A stretch of 64,000 nt of DNA from Anaeramoeba flamelloides (lineage: Eukaryota > Metamonada > Anaeramoebidae): contig JANTQA010000008.1 in NCBI GenBank assembly GCA_027625915.1, positions 5,635,501-5,699,500 on the forward strand, read 5' to 3'. The notes beneath the pieces are model-generated. The model was given only the letters and a program-made list of their open reading frames with translations, made no database searches and had not been told where the DNA came from. Numbering within the stretch: position 1 is the stretch's first letter; the number at the start of each line of letters is the position of its first letter. Made by a program: the position numbers and the translations under genes. Shown piece after piece: positions 1 to 12,671 of this stretch.

Positions 1-240
1 AATTTTTGAAATTTTCTGTTTATTTCTCAAATTAAAAAAAAGTTAACCGCGGTTTTTCAGAAGACAAAAGAATTTAGTAAAATCAAGGATTTTACTTAAT
101 TCTTTCAAACCCTAAAAAACCTAAGGACAGTAGATAATTTTTAATTTGGTCATGTAAATGATATAATATTTTTTTACTTTAATGTTTTAATTATTTTTCT
201 TCTTCTCGTTTTTATTTAGTAAATTTTCTTTGACCACTCC
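1..240 (+). mobile_element. SINE-like R2 with internal R1 (composite), start cut off
   Basis: Positions 1-130 are R1 fold-back modules ending CCTAAGGACAG; 131-240 are the R2 body 'gataatttttaatttggtca' to 'tttctttga', followed by an (AATA)n tail at 249-272. The R1/R2 junction matches that at 63079. The left part lies outside the window. Confidence 0.65.
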
Positions 241-248
241 GACTTAAC

Positions 249-272
249 AATAAATAAATAAATAAATAAATA
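249..272. repeat. (AATA)n microsatellite, probable SINE tail
   Basis: Six units of the AATA repeat follow 'gacttaac', at the end of the R2 copy; the other R2 copies end in the same kind of repeat. Confidence 0.8.
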
Positions 273-1192
273 TTTTTTTCAGTTAATCATGGTATTGGTA
301 ATTCTGTTGAATAAGAGAGCTTCTAAAGTAAAATACACTCCACCCTCTCTTTTAATGATATGTTCTTTTGGTGAAATCATTTTCTTTATATTCTACGAAG
401 GCTGGAAGGGGTTGGACATGTTTTAAAAAGCTTTCACTACTTCCTAAGGCATCATTAACACCAATTATTTAGATTTTTTCTACAATTTCTGTCTTCTTCT
501 TTTTCTTCCTTTTCTCATATCTTTATATTATATAGAAAGCACAACTTTAGTTTTAAGGTTTTTTCACTATTGATCACTAATAAAAAGGGAAATAACTCTT
601 TATTCGTTTTGGTTACTTAATTTGTGAAGGTAATAACTCCATTTTAAAAAATCAGATCTTCCCCATATTCAAGTATATTGTTGAAATTGATTATTATTAG
701 TTTTACAATAAAATTCATTTGAGGTTTTAAATTTGGTTTAAAAAAAAAATGAATAGAAAAAAATTTTTTTTTCCACTACAAACAAAAGCATTACTTTTCA
801 TAAATTTTTTTGTCTTTCAAAACTTTCAATCAATTGAAGACAATTCACAACTCTTGCAAACACTTTCTTACATTCCAAAAGGGGGGTAAGTGTTGTAAAG
901 GTCTCAACGTTTGGTAAAAGTCAAGAGATTTTTTAAAAGGTTATTTCAGAAAAAATAATTTTTCAATTTTTTGTTATAATTATTAATCACAATAATGTAA
1001 AATATCACGATTTTATGATTTTTTCATGATAAAGTTGATCTAGTCTCGATTGTTTAATACTATCACCGTTTAATTGTTAATATCATGATAATGTATGTTA
1101 TCATCAAAACCACTGTTGAATTTTTCGAAAAGTTCTTTGTTAAATTGAAAAAAAATGAAAGAAAAAATGATATTTTTTTTTATTATTTCGAT

Positions 1193-1208
1193 GGGGGGGG
1201 GGGGGGGG
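1193..1208 (+). repeat. Run of 16 G
   Basis: Sixteen consecutive G residues in an otherwise very AT-rich region, following ATTTCGAT. It may mark a sequencing or assembly weak point. Confidence 0.9.
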
Positions 1209-1229
1209 TTATTAATTTCCTCTCATAGT

Positions 1230-1400
1230 TGTCAGGGTTTTTTTAATATAAGAAATAAACTAAAAATTAAAATAAAATACCGATTCATTTCTGAAATTAA
1301 AAAAAACCGCGGTTAGCCTTTCCAGAATACAGTTGAATTGAGGGAAATCTATGATTTTTCTCTATAAATAAACATAACCCCCAAGAAAATCCCAAGGTGC
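1230..1400. repeat. R1 fold-back modules, decayed
   Basis: It shows the pair 'taagaaataaac'/'catttctgaaattaaa', the link 'aaaaaaccgcggttagc', and half of the module built on 'ccagaat..gaattga'. Strongly diverged. Confidence 0.5.
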
Positions 1401-2315
1401 TTTTTTCGGGATTCAAAAGAATAAAATCGTTAGATTTTACAGATAAAATAGAAAACTTCAAGAAATGCTGACATTGGCAAATAAAACGGAAAACTGGAAG
1501 ACAATTATAAACACTTTTTCAAAAATTATGACTCATTTGAAATAATAAATTGAAAAAAAAAAAAATATCGTTTAGTATCCCAATACAATTAAAAATTAAA
1601 TCTGATTTGTAATTTACTTTTAAATCATTCTAAATCTATAAAAAGCTGATATTAAAAAATTAAAAAAAAAATAAAATTCAAAACTAAAAAAAGGAGTTAT
1701 ATTTTTTTATAAGATTATTCCAGTTTTTTAATTACCGAAGCATTCAATGAAAAAAGGTTAAAAAGAAGAATTTTTACGAATAAAAATAATTGAATTATAA
1801 AAAAAATTACTCAACCTCACTTTATTAATGAATTTTGTCATTTTTTAGATGTTTTTTTTTTCAAATTCGGTTTTGTTAACAAATAAATATCAAAAAAAAA
1901 TAAAAAAATAAAAATTTAATGAAAAAAAAGGACAAAAAAATCGAAAATATAAAGATTTCGTTCTGATTTACTCGGTTTTTTTTTTTTAATAAATTCACCT
2001 TACAGATCTGATTCTTTTTTTTGAAAAAATAATTTCTGAAAAATTTTAATGAAAAAAATGTATTATTGTTACAAAAAAATTTTTTTTTTGTTCTCTTTTA
2101 TCTTTGTTTATCCTTTTTTAATTTTCTGAGTAAAAGGTTTTAAAAACAAAAAAAAAAAAAGATTTGCAATCCTGTAAGGATTAAGGAGAATAATAGTTCT
2201 AAAAATAATATCCTTTCACTGCACAGGAAATTCTATTTTTTGAAGTTTTTTCATTTTTTTCTTTTAGAAAAATTGAATTTTTGTTATTATTCATTCGATC
2301 GAGAGGAAATAAGCA

Positions 2316-2486
2316 CATTATTTTCACAAGTAGATCCAAAATTGGAGATATTTTTTTCTTTTTGTCTAGAGAGAAAGGGGAATCTTTTACGAGGGCTTTT
2401 TCTTGAGTGTAAAGATTATAATTTCTTGAGAGGTAGAAAAAAAAAAATATCTCCAATTTTGGATCTTGAGTAGTGAAAAAATAATG
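2316..2486. repeat. Short fold-back repeat
   Basis: The word GATCCAAAATTGGAGATATT at 2334 recurs inverted near 2445-2463, with further pairing outward ('cattattttcac'). Arms are about 60 bp. No target duplication is seen. Confidence 0.6.
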
Positions 2487-3687
2487 TCCAGATTGGAGGA
2501 ACAAGGGTGTGGTGAACAAAATAATATATGGTATTAAATTCAGTCAAAAAATGGGAAAGCCAAAGACAAGAACGAACAAAAAAAAGTAAAATTCAGATCT
2601 ATTATTTTTTGTGCTTTTTTTGTGTCAAATCTCAAAGGAAGAACAAATAATAATTTTTTTCACTGTATTTGTAAAACAATTGTCAATTGCTTAGTAGAAC
2701 TGTTTTATGAACTTTTTGGAAAAGTATTGTTCTGTATTACATTTTTTTTTTTCTTATTGTTGATTTCGACTTTCTTTCGGACACTTTTTGAAAGATCATC
2801 ATTTTGGACTATTATAACTTCTACTGCTTTGGTTGAAAATTGTCTTTTGAATTGTGTAAGCGAATCTTTCATTCAAAATTTCAATTTTAAGATCTATTGA
2901 AAAAAATAACAAAACAATAAGTGTAATATTGTGACAAAAAGATTACAATGAATACTAATCAAACAGTGGTCACTTGTTGCATAGACTTAAAGACTTATTA
3001 ACTTTTTTCGGAATCATCAAAAAGCAATGAAAAAGATCAACAACTTTTTTTTCACTTTTAAAAAAAAATAATGAGAGTGTGAATCCTTGAGATTTAACAG
3101 AGAACTAATTTTGACGAGAGAATAATTCACACAATATTTTGATTCTTGCATTTGCAAAAAATGCAAATTATTGTTATTGGAATTATTTTTCTTTTCAAAA
3201 TTGTTTACTGGTTAAATTCCAAAATTCAATGAGACCATGGATGCTAAGTTAAACAGCAAATGAGAATTTGCTTTTTTCTCAAAGAAATTTTACAAATCTA
3301 TAAGAAATAATAAATAATTCTTTTTTGTCCCTCAATAAAAAATTCTTTTCACAAAATTTGTATTTTTTATTGAGACATTTAAAAAAGGATAAGTAAAATA
3401 AAACCAAAAATTGAATTAAGGTGTATTTTCCAGTATTGACTGAAAAACCATTCCAAAAATGTAAGTTCTTTTTCCAAGAATTTTTACTTTTCAAACTTTC
3501 AAAATCTTTCCGACAATTCAAGACACTTTACAACCCATCCCAACATTTTTAAAGGCGAAAGGTGTTGGAAAAGTGAAAAGGTTGACAAAGTACTTACTTG
3601 TTTGGAATGGTTTTTCTCATTTAGCATATTTTTTTCCAAGTCTATTTTTTTTACGATTGATTTTTTTAAATAACTTCTATTTATTTG

Positions 3688-6600
3688 ATGGCGCTATCAC
3701 TCTTTGCAAAAGACCTTGGCGATGGAGCATCCCTAATCAGGAAATTTTTTACAGAAGGATTGAAATTGAAAAAAATTCATGGTGAAAAAAACGTGTATGA
3801 TCTAAGCCTTGGCAACCCTTGCTTAGTTACACCTTTCGAATTTACCAAAAACCTTATTAGTAGTGCTTTAGAAAGAAAGCCATATATACATGGCTACGTT
3901 CCTAATCTAGGAACCATGGACGCTAGAAATGCGGTTAGTGAGTTAATTAACGATCTACATAATATCAAAGTTCCTGCAGACAATATTGTTATAGTGAAAA
4001 TTTTTTTTTCTTTTTTTTTTTTTATTTTTTTAACGTGATTACTTTTTTCTGCTATCTGGCTTTAAACGAACACCAAATGTACAAAAGGATCAAAAGCACC
4101 TTCTTTTAATAACATTTTTTGTCACGAAAAAAGATTTTCAAATTCACTCAACCTTTTTTTCCTATGCCAAATTTTTAAAGAAGAAAAAAAAAAAGTAGGG
4201 AGCTGATTAAAGTGAAGGCTATGTGTGATTTATGATCAGAGGATCATTTTATTGAATTTTTGTCTCAAAAAGTCGACAAAAGCTAAACCCAACCAAAAAT
4301 TTTAGAAAAGAAAAAAGTAAATATACATAGTTGACAAAATTATTCCATTTTTGGAATTTTATGAATCTCAAAAAAAGCAAAATTTTGAATCTCAAGATCA
4401 AAATGGTTCCAATAGAATCAGCTTTTTATCCACATTTTCTCCTTGTTAAAGTCCCTTTTTGTAATATTTTTTTCAAAACATATCAAAAATTTTAATATAT
4501 CTTACGTAACAATGTCAGTAATATTTTATTTTTTTTTTTCTTTTGGGTATTTTGTTCAATAAAGCATCCCTTCAATTTTTAAATGAAGTGCTTTTCGTTT
4601 TTCAAACATATTTTTTTCAAAAATACCAACTTTGTAATATGTAATTTTTTTTCTCGTAAAAAAAAGTTTAAGCTGATCAGTTTTAAAACAAAAGTTTTAT
4701 AATTTGATGAGGAATGGATGGAATGGGACTTATTTTTGAAAATTTTAGAAATAAATTTCAAAAAAATTTTTAAAATGTGATTTGAGTCCGGTGATAATGT
4801 ACTAAAATTAGCTATTGTTTTAGCAATAAATAAAACAATTCAAGAAGTAAAAGGTATCTATTGGTTCTTTTTAAATTACAATGAAGAAATAATGAGTCTT
4901 GAAGTTGGAATACTTTATGTATTTCAGGTTGATTAGAGGACTTTTCTTTTTCTAAAAATGGATTATGAAATTTTATGTTACATTTACAGTTCTTGAAAGA
5001 TGAGAACACCCACGTTTTTGTTTATCATTGAGTGTGTGCAACCCTCTCTGTACTAAAGCGAAATATGAGTCTAAAAAAAAATAAAATGAGAAATGGTGAA
5101 TAAAATTTATTTTTGTAGTAGGTGGTAAACTTGATCAATGAAAACATTTTTTATCTTTACCTTCTTTCTGGTTCTATTAACTTGATCTTCCCAATCATTT
5201 AAACAAACAACTTAGCTCTACGAAATATTGCTATTTTTTGATTATGAATCAATTTTAAGATTTGGGCAAAGAGTACATTATCCCCGGATTCTAAGCCATA
5301 TAGTAGGGAAAAAATACTGACATGAAAAAAATCCCTGACAAGATTTTTAATTGTGGGTCTTAGTAAAACTTTTGTCTAATTTCAATCAAATCCTTATTAT
5401 AAATAACCAATTTTTTTATGAGATTGGTAATAAACCTACCTAAAGTTCATCAAAGTAAGGTGTCTCTAGGATACTCGAGTTATTGTTTGATAACCTAATT
5501 AGATCAACTATTTTTGAAAAATAATAGTGATTTATAGAGGTTTGGTAGAGTTTGCAAAATGATATTTTTTCTTCTTGTTTTTTGATTGATTGAATGGTGT
5601 TTTGAACAAGTGTGATTTCATTAATCATCATTTTAATAAGTGGGGGAGTTATAATTGAAAAAGTTCGATTCTTAAAAAAAGGAATTTGATTGTAAATAAA
5701 TGAAATTAAACAATAATTTTACTAATATTCACAATTAAAAATCTTGTCAGGGATTTTTTTCATGTCCGTTATTTTTTTCACTGCTTTACTGATAAATTGT
5801 AATTTATGTTTGGAAATTTTTACTTGATTTTCCTTTTTGAAATTATTATGTTCAAGCGTTGAGTAAAGCATTTTATGAAGTCAAGTGATAAGAAACTCTG
5901 TAAAATTAGTTGTTCTTCAAAATATTCTTTGTCCTGGTCTGCTTGATAAGAAACAGTTCGAAGATTTAAAAAAATGGAAATTGAACTAAAAATTTTTGGA
6001 AATTTATTGCAATCTATCACTATTCTGACCAACGCGGAATCAAAAATTGGATTTTATATATTGGTACCAAAACTCTATTAAAAAAAAAAAAATGATTCTT
6101 TTGATTCCATTCGAAAGTAAAATAATTTTCAAACCAGGAATAAACATAAAAACATCAGGGTTGACGGAAAGATGATGAAAACTAAAATCCCAAGAAGAAA
6201 AACCTCAAATATTTATTTTTTTGAGGAATCTGAAATTCTTTTTACAGCCAGTTCCACTTTTAAGACACAAACTTTCAATCAAATTTTAAAGTACAAAAAA
6301 ATCTTAAAATAAGACACATTTTTTGAAATTTTATTATACACACATTATTTTATTAGAATTTGGATTTTTTGCCTTTATTTAAGATTTTTTTTTGTGCTTT
6401 AAAATTCGATTGAAAGTTTGTGTCTTAAAAGCGGCACTGACTGTAATAATATTTAAAAAAAAATTATTAATTATTAAATTTTGAGAATGGTGGATACGAT
6501 GAAAAACCGAATTGGAAATTAGAAATGAATTGAGGCTAATCATTGGAATAAAAAAGAATCATTTGATTCCATGGAATCAAAATTAGAATTATTTGTGGTT

Positions 6601-9600
6601 ATTTTCGAATAAGAATCAAAATGTGAACTCTGAAAATATCATAAAAAAAATGATTTTTAGATCCTAAATGGTTATTTTTTTTTCACTCAACCCGGTTTGA
6701 CAGTTTAAATCAGATGCAAAAAAAAAAGACTTTAAGACAATTTGGGGGATTCAACATAAGAACAGTTTTTTTAATACAATCTTTTTGTATGGAGTTTTAC
6801 TTTGATTGATTTCTTTATTAAAAATTTGATGAAAAAATTGACTATTTTTGAGATCTCACAAAACCACTCTAACGATTTCGATAATCAAGGAGATTTAAAA
6901 TTTTTTGTTGATACAATATCAAATAATATTAAATTGTGAATTATTCTTAAAAGGTAATTGGTTTCTTCTTTATTAATTAATTTTACTTTTCGTTTTCAGG
7001 TTTCTGTGATTCTATTAAGTTTCCCAATTAAAAATCGTGTTGAACTTTTTTTCCTAATTAGTTAATTATTTTATTTTTTATTTTAAAAAAAAAAAACATA
7101 TAATTTTCTCTTCAAAACTTTGGGGCTATATGACTTAATATACGGGGGAACTGTTTTTTTGAAGAATTTGTTTTAATGAATACAGACAGCTAAATTTGAT
7201 TAGAATCTTTTTAAGACCAACTCTTAAGTTACTGTTCGAGTTCCACAAGCCCCAGAATCTATTACAAAAAATTGAAAAAAAATAATAATAATATTTCCAA
7301 AGTTTTATTATTTTTTTTTGTGAATAAAATCAAAATGATTTAAATTTCACTCAAATATGGCTAATTTGTTTGTTTTTTCTTCGGAAATTGGAACAAACCA
7401 AGAAAACCAATTTTATTTTTTGTAAAAATTGTAATTTCATTTGATTTTTTTTCTTGAAAAAATACAACTCCTTTTTTTTCTGTACTGAGTAGAATACACA
7501 CCACCAAAACAAAACAATTTTAAAAACTCTAAATGGAAATCAAACTATTCTTTCGATAAGTTGAGAAAATAAATTTCTCTTTTTGGTTATTTTCTTCAAA
7601 CTAAAAAAGCTAAAATCTAACCACTACCAAACACTTAAGTTATAAATGATTTTCTTTCTGGGGTATATTTGTAATTTTTTAAACTTCTTTGGTAATAGAT
7701 AATCTCAAAAAGTAAATATCCTTAAGGGGCTAGTCTATATTAATTTTTTTAGGTAACTTTAATAGAGATTTAGAATTTTTTTTGCCAATTACTTAGATTT
7801 CAAATCAAAGTGAAAAACTTCTTAGTATATTAATGAAATCTTGCTAAATGACATTCATTAAATTTAGTTATTGTTTTTATGGAAATAAAAAATTTTTGCA
7901 TTTTTTCACTTTTTTGAAAGTTGCTTTTTTTCAACTTTTCGCAAAAATACAAAAAATAAAAAAAAAATATGAGCAAGAAAGCAAAACCTTGTTATGTTTG
8001 TGGAAGACGTACAAAAAATAGTTTGAAAAATAAACCTGAAAGGGTTTTTTTGGATTTGCATGAAAACATATTTTGATTCGAAAAAAAATATACAATATAT
8101 GCTTTACTCTTAATAAAAGATTTTCTTTTTTTATATTGTACCATTCTTTTTTTTCATGAATCTACTTTTTCAGTTTACACTCTTTTGTTTTTGTTGAATT
8201 TGAAGTTTTTTTAAGTATTCCCAAATTACCATCCCAAAAGTTTTTGTCAGAGTCAAAAAAAATCAAAGAAAAAGATAAGAACTATTTTTTAAAAAAGTAA
8301 TTATTGAGAAAACAAATCGAGTTCTTTATAGAGTCAAGTTGGGTAAACAGAAGTGAAGGAGAAAATATTCACCGGTTTTAAATTATTTTTTCGTTTTTAA
8401 AAATGAGAATAAATATTATTTTTGAGAAAATAATTAAATCCAAAATTAATCAAAAAATTCTCATCCGTTAAAGATCTTTTTTCAAAAAAAAATTTTTAAA
8501 AGTCACTTTTTTTGGCAGAATTGTCAAATTTTAAAAAAACAAGAACTAAAAGTTCTAACATTGAAAAAACCTGTCTATTTTCAATTTTAAACATTTTTCA
8601 AGATAAGGATTCATTATTTAGTTATTGGTCAAAAAAAAAATTAATATAGACCAGTTCCTTAATGAAGATAAGTATCAAAATGTCTGATGTCTATTTAAGA
8701 TTTAATTTTTTAAAGAAAATTGAATCTTCAAAAAAAGCAATTAAATACTGTTTTCCAGTCTCCGATCTAAACTAAATAAAGTTTTTATCCTTTAGAATTT
8801 GAAATTTTTTGGATGGCGGTTTTCCGAAAAATTATTCCAAAAAAAAAGTATATAAATACCTTCTTTTGTTTTGTAAAATTTTATTATTTCAATACATTTC
8901 GTTTTCCAATCCAGATCTATTTTGGATAAATCTCTTATTAACAAAAAAGTTAAGTACCTTATTAAATTCAAAATTTTACAAGTAACTCTTCATTCAATCC
9001 CAAAGTAATAGATTTTTAATTATGTTTACACAATAAATAAAAATCATTTCAGTTTAATATCTTTGAATTATTTTATTTTATTGGTTTATTAAACAACAAT
9101 TCCCCATTCAATTTTTAATATTCAAATAATAGAAGAGTCAATATTATTTTTTCCTTTCGGTTTTTTTAATTTTTGAAATAAAAAGAAAATTTCATAAATT
9201 TTCAGTTTGTATCTTAAATCAAAAAAAAACGTTGTTAGCTTTTCTAGAATTCGAAAGAATTAAGTTAAATCTTTGATTTTACTTAATTCTTTTGAATTCT
9301 AGAAAAACCTTGGCAGTTCACGTTAGCTTTTTTTTAATTTAAAAGAATTGAGTAAAATCTATGATTTTTCTCCACTCTTTCGAATTTTGGAAAACTTGGG
9401 CACTCTAAATCACTCGACGAAACTCTAAAATTTATTGAGTTGTTTATCCTGACTATAATGTTGGCAATTTATAATATATCAGATAGCTTTTATTTAAAAA
9501 ATGAAAAGAAAAAAATTTTATATCTCAACAAAGACAAGAAAAAGAGAAGGAAAAAGAATAAATGAAATAAAGTAAAAAAAATAATACAGAAAAAAGTAAA

Positions 9601-11910
9601 AACTTCATTGAAAAATTTAATTTTGTACCCCAGAGTGTTGAATAGGTTGAGGTTGTTTCCTTTTATATCAAATTTGTTTGGATCTCAACCATAATTTGTT
9701 AAAATAAAGAGATCCAAATATTTGAACAACTAATGATCAAATGAAATAGGTTACACTTTATTAAGTTTTAATTTAGAACTTTATAGATTTTTATGTGCTT
9801 TGTCTAGAAATTGCTGACTTTTTAAAGAATAAGAATTGGTTTTCGAAATTTTCTTTTGTGTTGCTTTGCTTTACTTTTTTTTTTAATTATTTTATTTATT
9901 TTTTTGCAAGTTTACCAAATCTTGTTTTCGCAAAATACCAGTCCAAGATACTGACTCTGCGAGTTTTAATCCATTACAAGTACAGACTTGGCAGATTGCA
10001 TAGAAAATTGGATTCGATTCACTTCAGTTCGGTTTCAAATTGAACCAATTGGATTCAGTTCTCTTGGGTTGAATAAGTCCAGTTCGATTTGTTCAAGATC
10101 TGATCAGATCAATTTCGTTTAAGATATAATAATGACCAGGTCTATCAATTCCTATAATGATTTTTTCTGACTTTTTCCTCCCCCAAACAGCTAAAAAAAC
10201 AAAAAGAAGAGGAAGACCGAAACAACTCAAAAAGGTAAATTTGTAAAAGGTAAAAAGTATTAAAAAATCAAAACTCAAAGTTATAATAATTCATCATAAC
10301 CAAACTGTTATATTTAAGTTTCCAACCGTATTATAAACAAACTTTGTTTCAGCCAAAGGCGTCCAAAATAAAATTTCCAAATATCAATTATTTTTTATAA
10401 TTGACCTTTGAAGAATAAATAAGAAATAAGTAGAATAATACACATCAAAAGATTATTTGATATTCTTCATATGAAGTAAATCTAAACAAATCAATCAATG
10501 GATTTTCAAAAAAATTCAAAAACTTTTATTCTTATGTGGTCACCATTGAGAAAAAAACAAAAATGTTAATTTCGATCTTCAATTGAAGAACCAAAGAAAA
10601 TTCCAAGACAAATCAATATGATTTATTTTAAAATCATTTTGACTATTTCAATAGCATTAGAATAACGGATTTTTACTTCGTGGCCTATCAATCTTGCAAT
10701 AAAAAATTATTTGCAAATGAATTACTTAAAAAAAATAAACAAAAATGTGAAAAAATGATTTCAATTTTGAAATTTCCAAAATTAAATTTTAAACAAAATA
10801 TCCCTTCAAGGCCTTAAAAACGTATTTAATTCATCTATTACAACTGCACCCCCATGACCGGGAAATAGTTTATTTTTGGTATTTTTAAAATTTATGTATT
10901 AAATAAAAAATAAAAATTATATTTCTTTCCAATGCTCACAATAAATTATTTTTTTAATTTTTGGTTCCAATTTAAAACAAAACATATTAAAAAAAAAAAC
11001 AATATTTTCATCCTTATTTTAGACAAATGGCGCAGCTGGTGCAATCACTATTTTACTTAAAGCCATTACTGATCCAGGTGACGAAATTTTAACCTTTAAA
11101 CCATATTTCACCGAATATGTAGGGTATACAAAAAACGTTAATGCAAAATTGGTACCGATTCCCACAAAATTTGAAAATGACTTTATACCAGAGCTCGACG
11201 TGGTTGAAGAGTATATCAACAAAAAGACCCGAGCGGTCATGTTTAGTAATCCTAACAACCCCACTGGAAGTCTTTATTCACAGGACTTTCTTAATAAACT
11301 TGGCGCACTACTTGATCGAAGATCGAAAAAAAACAACCGACCAATCTATATGATTGGTGATGATCCATATCAAAGACTAGTATACGACGGAACTAAGCCA
11401 ACATCGGTATTTAAATCAACGGAAAATTCCTTTTCTGTTTCATCCTTTTCCAAAGATTTATCGCTTGCTGGAGAAAGAATTGGCTATCTTGCAATGCACC
11501 CAGAGCAAAAGAATGCTCAGAAATTTCTTACCGTATTCCCAACATTACAAAGGATTCTTGGCTTTGTTAACGCAAACCATCTGATGCAAAGAACAATTGC
11601 AAAAAGCATCAAATTAACGGTTGATCTTGAAATTTATAATACAAATCGAAAAATCGTAATTGATGCGTTTAAAAGGGCAGGCGCGCCATATGTGGAGCCA
11701 AAGGGCGCATTTTATGCCTTCCCCAAGCTTCCAGAAGGAGTTTCCGATTTTGATTTCGTAAACAAATGTATGGAAAGACTATTGTTAATTGTTCCTGGTA
11801 TTGCCTTTGGTACACCAGGATTTATAAGAATTTGCTACGCTTACGATACTCAATCAGTCAGAAAGGGAATGGAGATTTTTGTTAAAACTTACAAAGAATA
11901 CAACAAATAA
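3688..11910 (+). CDS. Class I/II PLP-dependent aminotransferase, two exons
   Basis: Coding exons are 3688-3993 and 11023-11910, joined in phase 0 (donor GTGAAA, acceptor TTTTAG), giving 397 residues, the normal family length. It should move an amino group between an amino acid and a 2-oxoacid using pyridoxal phosphate. Visible landmarks: SLGNP near residue 40, HGYVPN in the substrate region, TNGAAGAI at the splice junction (phosphate-binding turn), SNPNNPTG at 177-184, Asp215 and Tyr218 in GDDPY (cofactor ring), Lys246 in SFSKDLSLAGERIGY (Schiff base) and Arg371 in FIRICYA (substrate carboxylate). The start MALSLFAKDL matches the usual N-terminus. Similarity is greatest to the clostridial aspartate/aromatic aminotransferase group, also known in anaerobic protists. 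The exact substrate cannot be read. The intron is 7029 bp and full of repeats. No targeting peptide is obvious, so cytosolic action is inferred. Confidence 0.93.
5303..5785. mobile_element. Inverted-repeat element of about 480 bp
   Basis: Arms of about 110 bp face each other: 'gacatgaaaaaaatccctga' near 5320 and its inverse near 5755, continuing inward through 'aagatttttaattgtg'. Target duplications are not clear and the interior is unrelated AT-rich sequence. It is likely a non-autonomous DNA transposon. Confidence 0.6.
6245..6443. mobile_element. MITE-A copy 1 (palindromic, TA-flanked)
   Basis: The ends are CAGCCAGTTCCACTTTTAAG and its inverse ending GGCACTGACTG, flanked by TA on both sides. 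The arms pair along almost the whole 199 bp. It lies inside the aminotransferase intron and is among the more diverged copies. The TA target and CAGTCAGT-type ends suggest a non-autonomous Tc1/mariner relative. Confidence 0.85.
6755..7055. repeat. Fragment related to the 40.1 kb MITE
   Basis: It shares with 40270-40560 the blocks 'aaaaaattgactatttttg', 'ggtaattggtttcttcttt' and 'cgtgttgaactttttttcct' in the same order. The outer inverted repeats are lost or diverged. It lies in the aminotransferase intron. Confidence 0.65.
7726..8658. mobile_element. TTAA-flanked inverted-repeat element, piggyBac-like
   Basis: Both sides carry TTAA (7722-7725 and 8659-8662). The ends are inverted repeats: GGGGCTAGTCTATATTAATT on the left, matched by GGAACTGGTCTATATTAATT read from the right. 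A TTAA duplication is the hallmark of piggyBac-type elements. The 933 bp interior has no transposase, only a 35-residue ORF at 7969-8076. It is therefore an internally deleted or MITE-like copy, lying in the aminotransferase intron. Confidence 0.55.
7969..8076 (+). CDS. Mini-ORF with CxxC motif inside the TTAA element
   Basis: A 35-residue frame starts MSKKAKPCYVCGRR and continues with a lysine-rich stretch to TGA. The CYVCGRR motif looks like the first half of a zinc finger, as in the N-terminal DNA-binding or C-terminal cysteine-rich regions of transposases. No second cysteine pair is present. It is probably a leftover end of a transposase gene rather than a working protein. Confidence 0.3.
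   Translation: MSKKAKPCYVCGRRTKNSLKNKPERVFLDLHENIF
9150..9410. repeat. R1 fold-back modules in the aminotransferase intron
   Basis: One module of the 'gaaataaaaagaaaattt/aaattttcag' type is followed by two modules of the 'ctagaattc..gattttactt..gaattctag' type, then 'gggcactctaaatcactcgacga', a diverged right end. Confidence 0.65.
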
Positions 11911-12671
11911 TTTTGTTTTTTTTTATTTTCAATTTCAATTTCTTTTTTTTGTTTTTTCTTTTCATTATTCTTATTCTTATTCTTTTTCTTTTTCTTTTTT
12001 GAAATTATATGAATTTTTATTATACTTTACGATTATAACTTGATTATTTCAAATAAAAATGGGTTAATTACTTTTTGATTTAATTTTGTTATCATGTCGG
12101 GGTTAATCCAGAAACGAATTTCATTTTTTGTTTTTATTAATTTCATTTTTTTATCTTTTTTAATTATTTTTAAATGCTTTTCATAAACTTTAAGTGAGTA
12201 TTTTTATTTTAGATTCTTTAGGGTACTTTATTTTTAATTTTCAAAATTATTATAAATTACCTCCCAATCAAAAACATTTTTTGCTTTTTTATATATATTT
12301 TTTTTCTTTTTCTTTTTCCATTTTTTCTTTTATTAATTTTATTTTTTTATTTGTCTATTATTTCTTTTTTTTAAGAGAAAAAATTCTTCTTTATTTTTTT
12401 TTTAAAAAGAAAGTAAATTTGAAAAAAAAAAATTCTTGAAAAGACAAATTAGCTTGAAGAAAAGTGAGATTTGTTATGTCTTTTAAACTGAATCATTTAA
12501 TTTTAAAAAATCTTGATCAAAAAAGATTTTTGATAAAAAAAAAAATAAAATAAAAATAATATTAAAATGATAAAATCTATTTTAAAAAGAAAGATTACCA
12601 ATTCGGTGCCTAAATAAAAGCATTTAAACAACTAATTTTTTTTCGTTTTTCCACCTTTGAAAAATAATATT

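Larger units (their letters stand above)
273..3687. other. Non-coding, 5' of the aminotransferase
   Basis: Apart from the R1 remnant at 1230-1400, the G run and the fold-back at 2316-2486, this is AT-rich sequence with poly-A and poly-T tracts. No gene is supported. A promoter cannot be picked out from composition alone. Confidence 0.6.
3994..11022 (+). other. 7.0 kb intron of the aminotransferase gene
   Basis: The splice sites restore DNIVI-TNGAAGAI, a continuous family motif, so the intron boundaries are well supported. The donor GTGAAA is weak. The intron holds an inverted-repeat element (5303-5785), a MITE-A copy (6245-6443), a Harbinger-like MITE fragment (6755-7055), a TTAA-flanked element (7726-8658) and R1 fold-back modules (9150-9410). 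Elsewhere it is AT-rich sequence in which I see no gene. Confidence 0.85.

Noticed and set aside
2199-2519. 106-codon minus-strand frame
   Set aside because: It covers the fold-back repeat at 2316-2486 and translates to low-complexity sequence.
2550-2590. Short frame MGKPKTRTNKKK followed by a GTAAAA donor-like word
   Set aside because: It looks like the start of a basic ribosome-biogenesis protein, but no matching second exon is seen and twelve codons in AT-rich DNA are weak evidence.
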